A stretch of DNA of 8,239 bases from Gammaproteobacteria bacterium (GCA_030599435.1 JAUVNZ010000057.1:1-8239), one strand, 5' to 3'. Counted from the first letter of the stretch, positions 1 through 6,477 are shown. Translations and numbers: made by a program. Notes: generated by a model not told the origin, from the letters alone.

Positions 1-183
1 AATTTCCCTTTCAATTGATTTTCATGACAGAGCAAATGCGGCACGAAGCGGACTCTCGACATACTGGTATTGGGTGACCGCTTACACCCTCAAGCAGACA
101 TTGACCAGGAGCTTTCTGACGGATAATCTGGCTTAGAAAGCCGACTTTCAACGTTGCCATTAACAGGCTGGCCGGAGCTGCGT
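1..183. other. No identifiable gene; short open frame running in from the left edge
   Basis: One plus-strand frame is open from base 2 to a TAG at 134-136 (44 codons; its last residues read SFLTDNLA). It could be the 3' end of a gene that starts outside the window, but I recognise no family in it and open frames of this length occur by chance. A short hairpin, GAAAG-CCGA-CTTTC, follows the TAG at about 136-149. It has no T-tract and is not a convincing terminator. Nothing else is evident before the stop codon of the minus-strand gene at 184. Confidence 0.25.
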
Positions 184-771
184 TTAAATCATGTGAGGGT
201 ACTCTACGTGTTTAATAGTAAGCCTGATAACCGCATAAGCAACTAGAGCGCCAACCACAATTGAGAGCAAATCATAGGGATCAAAAACACCGTGGATAAA
301 GTAGCTGGCTGTATTGTCCAGAATTGCTACATAGGAAAACCACTCTGGCAGCAATTCTACAATGCCGGGGGCAATATTCTGATGCTGGCCAATCTCAAAA
401 CCACTATTGATTAACATCCATGTGATACAAACAATAAGACCTCCCCGCTTCCCACACCCAATCATACCGGTCAGTATTAAACTAAATGCTATCACATGGA
501 GAAATGTTGGTAGGTGATACCCAACTCGCCCAAATACCGATGCTATCTGCTCATACATACTAAGAGCTTGCGGAAGAAAATAGATATGTTCAGCTGGGCG
601 GTCAAGAATGTAAACGATCACTCCCAACGCCAATGCTAGCGCACCAAGCAGGACTTGCGTCCAGTTAATAGAATGATGTGTGATTTGATTATTTCGCAAA
701 GCTAAAATCAATATACTCTTAAAAAGATAATAACCAATAGAACCACCCAGTTGAAATGATTCAATGAGCAT
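184..771 (-). CDS. Multi-pass inner-membrane protein of unknown function (VanZ-like layout)
   Basis: This is a 195-residue hydrophobic protein with about four to five predicted membrane segments: a weak one near residues 13-26, then roughly 38-56, 86-105, 109-122 and 161-184. Polar landmarks are LPTFLHVIAFSL (87-98), WMLINSGFEIGQ (118-129) and FDPYDLLSIVVGAL (162-175). A P-x-F-x-H segment, a conserved N-x-x-F-E helix and a late D-x-x-D-L helix recall the VanZ-like family. That is resemblance only; I cannot assign a function or substrate. The ATG at 771 has no Shine-Dalgarno sequence. However, a TATAAT on the minus strand (781-776) would place the transcript start almost on the ATG, so a leaderless mRNA is possible. 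It diverges from the large exported-protein gene at 826. The next ATG in frame, residue 72, would delete two membrane segments and is less likely. Confidence 0.65.
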   Translation of the reverse strand: MLIESFQLGGSIGYYLFKSILILALRNNQITHHSINWTQVLLGALALALGVIVYILDRPAEHIYFLPQALSMYEQIASVFGRVGYHLPTFLHVIAFSLILTGMIGCGKRGGLIVCITWMLINSGFEIGQHQNIAPGIVELLPEWFSYVAILDNTASYFIHGVFDPYDLLSIVVGALVAYAVIRLTIKHVEYPHMI

Positions 772-825
772 CTATATTATAAATATAGGGTATTCTTCTA
801 TAAAAGTGAAATAGGAACACTCAAC
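751..825. promoter_or_regulatory. Divergent promoter region and ribosome binding site for the 826 gene
   Basis: On the plus strand TTGAAA (751-756) and TATTAT (775-780) are separated by 18 bases, a plausible sigma-70 promoter for the 826 gene. Its -35 box lies inside the minus-strand gene. On the minus strand TATAAT reads from 781 to 776, with a weak TTTATA (804-799) 17 bases upstream. The two -10 boxes therefore overlap, which would make transcription in the two directions mutually exclusive. AGGAA (813-817) sits 8 bases before the ATG at 826 and is a good ribosome binding site. All promoter calls are by eye. Confidence 0.4.
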
Positions 826-3651
826 ATGAAGAAATTCGGCAATCTTTTCCGTGCACTTATTACCCCCCCTCTCTTCATCCTGGGTGTATTGAGTAATATT
901 GCTTCAGGTGGTGGTGGGTTCGATATCGGCCCGATCTGTATATTCGGCCCGTGCACGCCAACGCTACCAAGTTACACTATTAGCGGCACAGTAAGCGGCC
1001 TAACGGGCACTGGTCTTGTGCTTCTGAACTCCTCCACTTATCAATCCGATTACCGCAGCATTACGGCTAATGGTAACTTCACTTTTCCAACCGCCATACA
1101 AGATGGCTCCAGTTACAACGTCATCGTCCTGACACAGCCCACTGCCCCTACTCAAATCTGCACAGTCAACAACGGTTCAGGCACTGTAAGTGGGTCAAAT
1201 ATCACTAACGTATCAGTTGTTTGTGTACAAGCCGACACCATCGGCGGCACAGTAAGCGGTCTGGCGGGCCATGGCTTTGTGCTTCAAAACAACGGCACCG
1301 ATGACCTTGCTATCACCGCCAACGGCGGTTTCACATTTGCTACAGCCTTAGTGAGCGGCAGCTACAACGTCACAGTTCGGACCCAGCCCTACAGTCTGCC
1401 TCAGATCTGCACGGTCAACAACGGTTCAGGTACGGTTAGCGGGGCCGACATCACTAACATCTCGATTGTCTGTACAACCATCACCTACACCATCGGCGGC
1501 ACGGTAAGCGGCCTGACGGGCAGTGGCCTTGTACTTCAGAATTACAATACTAATAGTGGCGGTACTTATGATCTCGGTATTACTGTGGATGGGGTCTTTA
1601 CATTTCCTACAGCTTTACCAGATACCTACAATTACAGCGTCACTGTCCTGACCCAACCCACCGGGCAGACCTGCACGGCTTCCTATGCCAGCGGCAGGCT
1701 ATCTGGGGCGGACGTGACAAATGTCTCAGTAACGTGTTCGAAGGTCTCACCCCTGTACAGTACAAATGGGTTTAATTGGAACGATTATGTCCAGGGGAGC
1801 GATATTGCAAATGCCACGGACACGGCCTGCGATGCGGCCACAGACACGGCCTGCCTGCATGGGGGCGAGATACGTATGGTGGAACTCACCGGGTGGGCCT
1901 CATGCACTGGCATCACGGCCTCGGACGCACTTGGTGCGTTTGACTGGATCTGTGATGACAGCACGGGCACGGCCAGGGTCATATCCAGCGGCCTCGCATC
2001 CGGCTACGGGCTTGCAAACCTCCTGGACTTTGCCTCGCCCGGCTGGAAGGAAAACAGTCTGACGGTTTACAAAGATGCTGTTGAAATTGAGACGACCACA
2101 TCGGCCGTATGGTGGCCAACCCCGGTAGTGGCAAACACTACGGGCGGCGCGCTGGATGAGGCCGGTACAATCTACGTGGTGCCGAGTGATACTATTGCGG
2201 CCTATACCCTTGAAGCGGACAGCGTGGCCCTGGTCGCAGCACCGGGCGTGGTCATTAACGGTCCGGGAGTTGGATATACTATCGATGTCATATCCGCCCG
2301 TAGCAAGAACTTCCTCTGGGTCGAGGGAATGGTAAGCGCGGTGGGCGACAGCGAGGGCGTGTACTGGGGAACGGTAAGTTTCTCGACGATGCGAAATCTC
2401 ACGGCCCGGTACGCATCATTTGGGACCGGGGTGCATCTTTGGGGCTCCTCGAACAACGTACTTTTGGGCATAACTGCGAGCAATAATTCTTCTTACGGGG
2501 TCTATCTCGAGTCCGCCTCGAACAACAACACACTCAAGGACGTGACCGCGAGCAATAATTCTTCTTACGGGATCCGTCTCGCGGGAGCCTCGGGCAACAC
2601 GCTCTTGGAGGTGACTACCAGCAATAACAGTACTAGCGGGGTCTATCTCGGCTTCTCCTCGGACAACACACTCACGGGCGTGTCTGCGAGCGGTAATGGT
2701 GAAGGGGTCCGTCTCGAGGGGGCCTCGGGCAACACGCTCTCAGGCGTGACCGCAAGCAATAATACTACCGGAGTCGTTCTCTGGGACTCATTGAGCAATA
2801 CGTTCTCGGACGTGACCGCGAGCAATAATCCTAATTACGGGGTCCGCCTCTCGTCCTACTCGAACAACAACACGCTCTCGGGCGTAACTGCGAACAATAA
2901 TGGTGAAGGGGTCCGTCTCTCGTCCGCCTCGAACAACAACACGCTCTCGGGCGTGACCGCAAGCAATAATTCTTACGGGGTCTATCTCTGGAACTCCTCG
3001 GATAATTACTTCACCGGAGACCTCAAGGTAGGGAACAATGCCTACGGAAACTGTTATGAAAGCGGTGGAATCAATCCCGGACTCGTGCATGGCACCTGTG
3101 CCAATAATGGAGTATCCGACGCAACGCTTACCACCGGCGTCACCATCGCAGGAGCCTTCATTGCCATGATTACCACTGAGGATACGGTCAATATATCTGA
3201 CACGAATGGCACAGCCTCATACGCAGACATCACTGACTGGTCGAACTTCGAGAACCCCTATCGAACCTGGGGAAAGTTTAGCACCTACGCTTTCCCTAGC
3301 GCAGACCAAAAGGGCAGTTGCGCCTCGGGACAGACCTGCCAGATATGGGACTGGTCACTGCTATCAACAGATACGGTAATCAAGGGTGTACTCCCTCTGC
3401 CCACTGGCAACGATACACTCACGCATATGTGGTCTGACTTAAGCATCTCGACCATCCTCCGCAATGCGGTAGAGATACAGGATGACAGCATAGGTAACGA
3501 AAACACACTCTGTGAAACAGACGAGACGTGCCTGTATACACCGAACATGGGCGCCTACCAGGGCCACGGTAACCTGATATCCGCAGGTGCATTTACCGAC
3601 GGTATTGTAACGGGTGTAACCCTGATGAAGTATGAGTCTAACGGTTACTAG
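826..3651 (+). CDS. Large exported modular protein with tandem repeats and a right-handed beta-helix
   Basis: The 941-residue product begins with a signal-peptide-like segment: basic MKK and R9, then a hydrophobic stretch to A26, then SGGGG. Three homologous repeats of about 80-84 residues follow (50-133, 138-216, 221-304). Each begins near GTVSGL and ends with a Cys pair (C112/C133, C195/C216, C283/C304). Residues 305-540 form a linker domain with TACDAATDTACLHGGE near 333-348. Residues 544-727 hold eight 22-24-residue coils of the NTLSGVTASNNSYGVYL type, a NosD/pectate-lyase-like right-handed beta-helix. The C-terminal part (728-941) includes ILRNAVEI, ETCLYTPNMGAYQGHG and a terminal NGY. 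There are 18 Cys in total, none between 377 and 742, consistent with disulfides outside the cytoplasm. No sortase signal, autotransporter barrel or catalytic motif is visible, so the role (adhesin, polysaccharide binding or lyase) is undetermined. The GC-rich codons differ from the flanking genes, suggesting acquisition. Confidence 0.85.
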   Translation: MKKFGNLFRALITPPLFILGVLSNIASGGGGFDIGPICIFGPCTPTLPSYTISGTVSGLTGTGLVLLNSSTYQSDYRSITANGNFTFPTAIQDGSSYNVIVLTQPTAPTQICTVNNGSGTVSGSNITNVSVVCVQADTIGGTVSGLAGHGFVLQNNGTDDLAITANGGFTFATALVSGSYNVTVRTQPYSLPQICTVNNGSGTVSGADITNISIVCTTITYTIGGTVSGLTGSGLVLQNYNTNSGGTYDLGITVDGVFTFPTALPDTYNYSVTVLTQPTGQTCTASYASGRLSGADVTNVSVTCSKVSPLYSTNGFNWNDYVQGSDIANATDTACDAATDTACLHGGEIRMVELTGWASCTGITASDALGAFDWICDDSTGTARVISSGLASGYGLANLLDFASPGWKENSLTVYKDAVEIETTTSAVWWPTPVVANTTGGALDEAGTIYVVPSDTIAAYTLEADSVALVAAPGVVINGPGVGYTIDVISARSKNFLWVEGMVSAVGDSEGVYWGTVSFSTMRNLTARYASFGTGVHLWGSSNNVLLGITASNNSSYGVYLESASNNNTLKDVTASNNSSYGIRLAGASGNTLLEVTTSNNSTSGVYLGFSSDNTLTGVSASGNGEGVRLEGASGNTLSGVTASNNTTGVVLWDSLSNTFSDVTASNNPNYGVRLSSYSNNNTLSGVTANNNGEGVRLSSASNNNTLSGVTASNNSYGVYLWNSSDNYFTGDLKVGNNAYGNCYESGGINPGLVHGTCANNGVSDATLTTGVTIAGAFIAMITTEDTVNISDTNGTASYADITDWSNFENPYRTWGKFSTYAFPSADQKGSCASGQTCQIWDWSLLSTDTVIKGVLPLPTGNDTLTHMWSDLSISTILRNAVEIQDDSIGNENTLCETDETCLYTPNMGAYQGHGNLISAGAFTDGIVTGVTLMKYESNGY
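973..1737 (+). repeat. Three tandem ~240-250-bp repeats encoding beta-sandwich-like modules
   Basis: The copies span about 973-1224, 1237-1473 and 1486-1737. Each encodes a GTVSGL-x-G-x-G-x-VLxN start, a NGxFTF-x-TAL centre, a V-x-TQP strand and a Q-x-CT...SGxxxTNxSxxC end. The first two share CTVNNGSGTVSG exactly at the protein level; the third is more diverged there. Repeats of this look are common as stalk or spacer modules in proteobacterial surface proteins (from memory). The pattern fits gene growth by internal duplication followed by divergence. Confidence 0.8.
2455..3003 (+). repeat. Eight tandem 66-72-bp repeats encoding beta-helix coils
   Basis: Units start near codons 544, 568, 591, 614, 636, 658, 682 and 705, each at N-T-L/F-x-x-V (the first unit reads NVLLGI). 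Some copies remain almost identical at the DNA level. A 24-bp stretch at 2476-2499 recurs at 2548-2571 (72-bp offset), and a 26-bp stretch at 2860-2885 recurs at 2929-2954 (69-bp offset). Every unit length is a multiple of three, so gain or loss of a unit by recombination keeps the frame. A ninth, degenerate coil (NYFTGDLKVGNN) appears to cap the helix. Confidence 0.85.
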
Positions 3652-3830
3652 CGCAGGGGCGGTTAGTCTCTAATAGGTATAAATTTACTAACAAATTGAG
3701 TGGCCGCTTTGGGTCGGATTTGTCCCTTCAAGTATATTTACCGAAGGTCCGTTAACGCAAAACTCAGATTATCCTGAATTAGCAGAGTAAACATAGACAC
3801 CCACAAATTAGAAAATCCATAATTACTTCC
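3652..3830. other. Intergenic DNA downstream of the exported-protein gene, no gene seen
   Basis: No open frame of useful length or convincing terminator is visible. A GTTAGT (3662-3667) / ACTAAC (3687-3692) pair and a CCTTC/GAAGG pair around 3724-3750 are short, have long loops and lack T-tracts. The last nine bases (3822-3830, ATTACTTCC) are the left copy of the target duplication of the element that follows. Confidence 0.4.
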
Positions 3831-4044
3831 CACTGCTGTCCCGTTAACAGCTAGAGGTATGGGTCGGGAACTTCTTGCTTAGACCGTCACCCGCAAGGAT
3901 GCGGGTGCGAGCCCCATGGATGGGTTCACTGCGTGTCTCAGCAAGAAGTTACCGATTCATGTCTCGGTTGGTAGAATCATCGGCTAATACCTGCTATATC
4001 GCTATTTGTATACAATAATATATTTTTTTAACGGGACAGCAGTG
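3831..4044. mobile_element. MITE-like non-autonomous element with 17-bp perfect inverted ends
   Basis: The ends are CACTGCTGTCCCGTTAA (3831-3847) and its exact reverse complement (4028-4044). Immediately outside lie ATTACTTCC (3822-3830) and ATTATTTCC (4045-4053), a 9-bp direct repeat with one C/T difference, read as a target-site duplication. The 214-bp interior encodes no transposase, so it would have to be moved in trans by an element with matching ends. The termini recall IS4-type insertion sequences from memory only; the family is not established. It lies about 100 bases upstream of xseA and probably contributes or displaces its 5' flanking sequence. A second, unrelated-looking palindromic repeat is nested inside. 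Confidence 0.8.
3859..3960. repeat. REP-like palindromic repeat nested inside the MITE-like element
   Basis: Outer arms 3859-3879 and 3940-3960 are inverted repeats matching at 18 of 21 positions, with a perfect 11-bp core AACTTCTTGCT / AGCAAGAAGTT (3869-3879 / 3940-3950). Inside is a perfect 7-bp hairpin CACCCGC-AAGGAT-GCGGGTG (3888-3907), then GAGCCCCATGGATGGGTTCA. A small hairpin with CATGGATGGGTTCAC next to it is, from memory, typical of dispersed intergenic repeats in many Gammaproteobacteria. The segment is GC-richer than the rest of the element. Confidence 0.65.
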
Positions 4045-4053
4045 ATTATTTCC

Positions 4054-4142
4054 ATTTAAAATAAATTCACTTTATTATCGTATGTTTAAATACGATTCAG
4101 CTTGATTTTGCAAGCTATGAATTTAAACCTGAAATACATGGT
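4054..4142 (+). promoter_or_regulatory. xseA upstream region with two small dyads
   Basis: A perfect dyad ATCGTAT-GTTTAA-ATACGAT (4077-4096) and a second, GCTTG-ATTTTG-CAAGC (4100-4115), lie 27-66 bases before the xseA ATG. The first has the size and symmetry of a dimeric regulator site, but I recognise no known operator. No strong -35/-10 pair stands out, and the ribosome binding site of xseA is weak. Confidence 0.3.
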
Positions 4143-5510
4143 ATGCCAAACAGTAGCCTAAACAACATATATAGTGTCAGTTCACTCAACCAGTCTGTAG
4201 CAAACCTGCTGGAACAGGAATTTGCCTGGATTTGGGTGGAAGGTGAAATATCCAATCTGGCACAACCGGCTTCGGGCCATATTTATTTCAGCCTGAAAGA
4301 TCATTCGGCACAGGTCAGCTGCGCCATGTTTAAGGGGCGCAACCGTACGCTAAAGTTTCAGCCTGAAAATGGCAATCAGGTACTACTGCGTGCCAAAGTC
4401 AGCCTGTACCAGCCCCGTGGCAACTACCAGTTAATTGTCGATCGCATGGAAGAAGCCGGTGATGGTGCGCTGCGCCGTCAGTTTGAACAGTTAAAAATCA
4501 AACTCGCAGGTGAAGGCCTGTTTGATGAAGCCGCTAAACAGGAAATACCCGAGTTACCTGAATGCATCTGCATTATTACCTCAAAAACCGGTGCCGCTAT
4601 TCATGATGTTTTAAGCGTGTTCAAAAGACGTTTCCCCTCTATTCCGCTTAAGTTATTCCCGGTACCGGTTCAGGGCGCCGAATCTGCAGCTGCGATAGTC
4701 AATGCAATTAAACTCATCGGCGAACATGTCTCTAGCGGTTTATTAAACTGCGACGTTATTTTACTGGTGCGTGGCGGTGGCTCTCTGGAAGACCTGTGGT
4801 CATTTAATGAAGAAAGCGTCGCAAGAGCTATTTATGACTGCCCTGTCCCTATCGTCAGTGGTGTTGGCCATGAAGTGGATGTAACTATTGCAGACTATGT
4901 TGCTGACGTTCGTGCAGCCACACCCACGGCCGCTGCAGAAACGGTTACCCCGGACCAGTCCACATGGTTACAGTCATTTGACTGGTATCAGCAGCGATTA
5001 CAACAATTAGTTAAAGATAAAATTGAACGCCATCAGGAAAAAGTTCAATGGATACATCGCCGTCTACAGCAACAGCATCCTGAAAATCAGCTACAACGTT
5101 CAAGGCAACGTAGCGATGAATTAATAAAACGATTAATTCGTTATAGCCAGTCGATGCTTGATCACCGTCAAAACAAACTGGCGACTAACAAGGCAAAACT
5201 TTATGCACAAAACCCGATGTTGTTATTAAAACAAAATCGACAGTCAGCACAGTTTTTACAGTCAAGATTGCAACAGGCAACATTGAACTTGTTAACACAA
5301 AAAAAATCACTGTTAAGTAATGTAGCAAGAACATTAAATGCAATAAGTCCATTACAAACACTGGAACGTGGTTACTCAATAACCTTAAATGATAAAGAGG
5401 TAGCCATTTATTCTGTCAAACAGATAAAACCTGATGAAAAGATAAAAACACGTTTGTTTGATGGCCATATCATTAGTACCGTGGAATCATGTACCGGCAT
5501 TGATGAATAA
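4143..5510 (+). CDS. xseA: Exodeoxyribonuclease VII large subunit
   Basis: XseA is the catalytic subunit of exonuclease VII, a cytoplasmic enzyme that degrades single-stranded DNA from both ends to short oligonucleotides in complex with several small XseB subunits. The 455-residue product is full length (the E. coli protein is 456). It has an N-terminal OB-fold at about 8-105 (GHIYFSLKD 45-53, YQPRGNYQL 89-97). The nuclease core follows, with ITSKTGAAIHDVL (145-157), LVRGGGSLEDLWSF (208-221) and GVGHEVDVTIADYVADVRAATPTAAAE around 240-266. D155, R210, H243 and D246 align by motif with the E. coli residues reported as catalytic. Residues about 280-400 are a Gln/Arg-rich coiled coil, and LERGYSI (408-414) marks the conserved C-terminal part. 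The ATG at 4143 gives the expected family N-terminus; its Shine-Dalgarno is weak. xseB is not in the window. Confidence 0.97.
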   Translation: MPNSSLNNIYSVSSLNQSVANLLEQEFAWIWVEGEISNLAQPASGHIYFSLKDHSAQVSCAMFKGRNRTLKFQPENGNQVLLRAKVSLYQPRGNYQLIVDRMEEAGDGALRRQFEQLKIKLAGEGLFDEAAKQEIPELPECICIITSKTGAAIHDVLSVFKRRFPSIPLKLFPVPVQGAESAAAIVNAIKLIGEHVSSGLLNCDVILLVRGGGSLEDLWSFNEESVARAIYDCPVPIVSGVGHEVDVTIADYVADVRAATPTAAAETVTPDQSTWLQSFDWYQQRLQQLVKDKIERHQEKVQWIHRRLQQQHPENQLQRSRQRSDELIKRLIRYSQSMLDHRQNKLATNKAKLYAQNPMLLLKQNRQSAQFLQSRLQQATLNLLTQKKSLLSNVARTLNAISPLQTLERGYSITLNDKEVAIYSVKQIKPDEKIKTRLFDGHIISTVESCTGIDE

Positions 5511-5534
5511 TTCATGTTCAAAACAGCGGTCTGA

Positions 5535-5798
5535 CCCCCGTCTGATATCACACGAAATTTACGACTTCTGGTCGATGGTGAAATCATCACATCTATGCAA
5601 TATATGGGTGAACAACTGGGGGTACGGGTAAAAACCAGACCACGTGAACTGCGTAACAGGGAGTCACTGATATGGGGACCGGTCGCCACCGCAATTGTCT
5701 GGGGACTGGCATTTTCCAGCCTGTTAACACTGTTTGCGATACCACTAATATTTCGACTATTTGTCAATAAACCGCTTAAAAACACCTCATTGTATTAA
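5535..5798 (+). pseudogene. Remnant of an RND efflux transporter C-terminus
   Basis: This frame is open from just after a TGA at 5532-5534 to a TAA at 5796-5798, with an internal ATG at 5595. The end reads WGPVATAIVWGLAFSSLL, then TLFAIPLIFRLF, which is the last transmembrane helix of RND (AcrB-like, HAE1) pumps. A functional pump of this class is about 1,000 residues, so only the tail survives. The part before it (LLVDGEIITSMQYMGEQLG) does not match the expected RND sequence, suggesting an in-frame deletion or join. In the same frame upstream, an ATG at 5514, four bases after xseA, gives MFKTAV and then the TGA. A small expressed membrane peptide starting at 5595 (67 residues) cannot be excluded, but no ribosome binding site supports it. 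Confidence 0.6.
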
Positions 5799-6006
5799 GC
5801 TTGAGAAAATACACTGACAGATTCAGCAAGCTGTTTTTATAAAAATTAACCTAAACAGGTGGTTTACCGGTGAGAATGGTTTATTCTATATATTTGCATT
5901 GAGTGATAGATTTATGGTAAAAAGTCGCTCGCAATATATTATACAAAACAGCATTTTCAATTAAGTCATTGATTTAATATGATAAATGTGTAAATTGGAG
6001 TTATAA
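5799..6006 (+). promoter_or_regulatory. dksA upstream region with ribosome binding site
   Basis: This AT-rich stretch contains no gene. GGAG (5997-6000) lies six bases before the dksA ATG and is a clear ribosome binding site. TATGAT (5978-5983) is a possible -10 box, but its best -35 partner (TTTCAA, 5955-5960) is poor, so the promoter is uncertain. A 13-mer TTATGGTAAAAAG at 5912-5924 recurs upstream of acs at 7661-7673. Confidence 0.4.
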
Positions 6007-6441
6007 ATGGCAAATACAGCGCCAACAGAAAATCGCACGTTTAAGCCTTACAAAGAAAAAAAAGGTGAAGATTATATGAGTGAAGGCCAGATCAAGCACT
6101 TCACCGAAATTCTTGACACGTGGAAAATTGAACTGATGTCAGAAGTTGATCGCACCGTTGATCACATGAAAGACGAAGCAGCAAACTTCCCTGACCCCGC
6201 AGACCGTGCAACACAGGAAGAAGAATTCAGCCTTGAGCTACGCACTCGTGACCGTGAACGCAAACTCATTAAAAAGATTGACGATACCATGGCATCAATG
6301 AGTACAGGTGAATATGGTTATTGTGAAACCTGCGGTGTCGAAATCGGCTTACGTCGAATGGAAGCACGTCCAACAGCAACGCAATGCATCGACTGTAAAA
6401 GTCTGGACGAAATCAAAGAGAAACAGACACGCGGGAAATGA
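6007..6441 (+). CDS. dksA: RNA polymerase-binding transcription factor DksA
   Basis: DksA inserts a coiled coil into the secondary channel of RNA polymerase and, with ppGpp, represses rRNA and ribosomal promoters and activates amino-acid biosynthesis promoters. The product is 144 residues (E. coli 151). The coiled coil runs about 25-100, and its tip carries D63-P-A-D66-R-A68, matching the essential D71/D74/A76 of E. coli DksA. The C-terminal zinc finger has all four cysteines (C106, C109, C127, C130), so this is the zinc-binding form and not a cysteine-poor paralogue. GGAG six bases upstream supports the ATG at 6007. An intrinsic terminator follows 37 bases after the stop, and gluQ lies downstream on the same strand, the usual arrangement. 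The N-terminus is about eight residues shorter than in E. coli, with no loss of functional residues. Confidence 0.97.
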   Translation: MANTAPTENRTFKPYKEKKGEDYMSEGQIKHFTEILDTWKIELMSEVDRTVDHMKDEAANFPDPADRATQEEEFSLELRTRDRERKLIKKIDDTMASMSTGEYGYCETCGVEIGLRRMEARPTATQCIDCKSLDEIKEKQTRGK

Positions 6442-6477
6442 TATCAACCACAGGATATTAACTTACAGTATGAATCT

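Noticed and set aside
1766..2062. 98-residue plus-strand frame inside the exported-protein gene
   Set aside because: It is an out-of-frame shadow in GC-rich coding DNA with a Pro/Arg-rich, non-family-like product.
2455..3003. CRISPR-like regular repeat spacing
   Set aside because: Repeats are in-frame, diverged and translated into beta-helix coils, with no constant repeat/unique spacer alternation.
2788..3090. 100-residue minus-strand open frame opposite the beta-helix repeats
   Set aside because: It mirrors the tandem coil repeats of the sense gene, reads as a low-complexity Arg/Val-rich sequence, and has no ribosome binding site. The same applies to minus-strand frames at 1785-1982, 2202-2483, 2643-2825 and 3285-3548.
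184..3651. Possible defence or toxin-antitoxin pair made by the two divergent genes
   Set aside because: Neither protein carries toxin, nuclease, NTPase or DNA-binding motifs; size and domains fit a surface protein and an unrelated membrane protein.
3652..3760. Terminator after the exported-protein gene
   Set aside because: The candidate stems are 5-6 bp with long loops and no T-tract, so no call was made.
3888..3950. tRNA-like pattern (GC-rich hairpin followed by GGGTTCA)
   Set aside because: No acceptor stem pairing, anticodon arm or D-arm of correct geometry; the segment fits a palindromic intergenic repeat better.
5408..5785. 125-residue minus-strand frame across the xseA end and the RND remnant
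   Set aside because: The opposite strand carries recognisable XseA and RND protein sequence; this frame has no family features or ribosome binding site.
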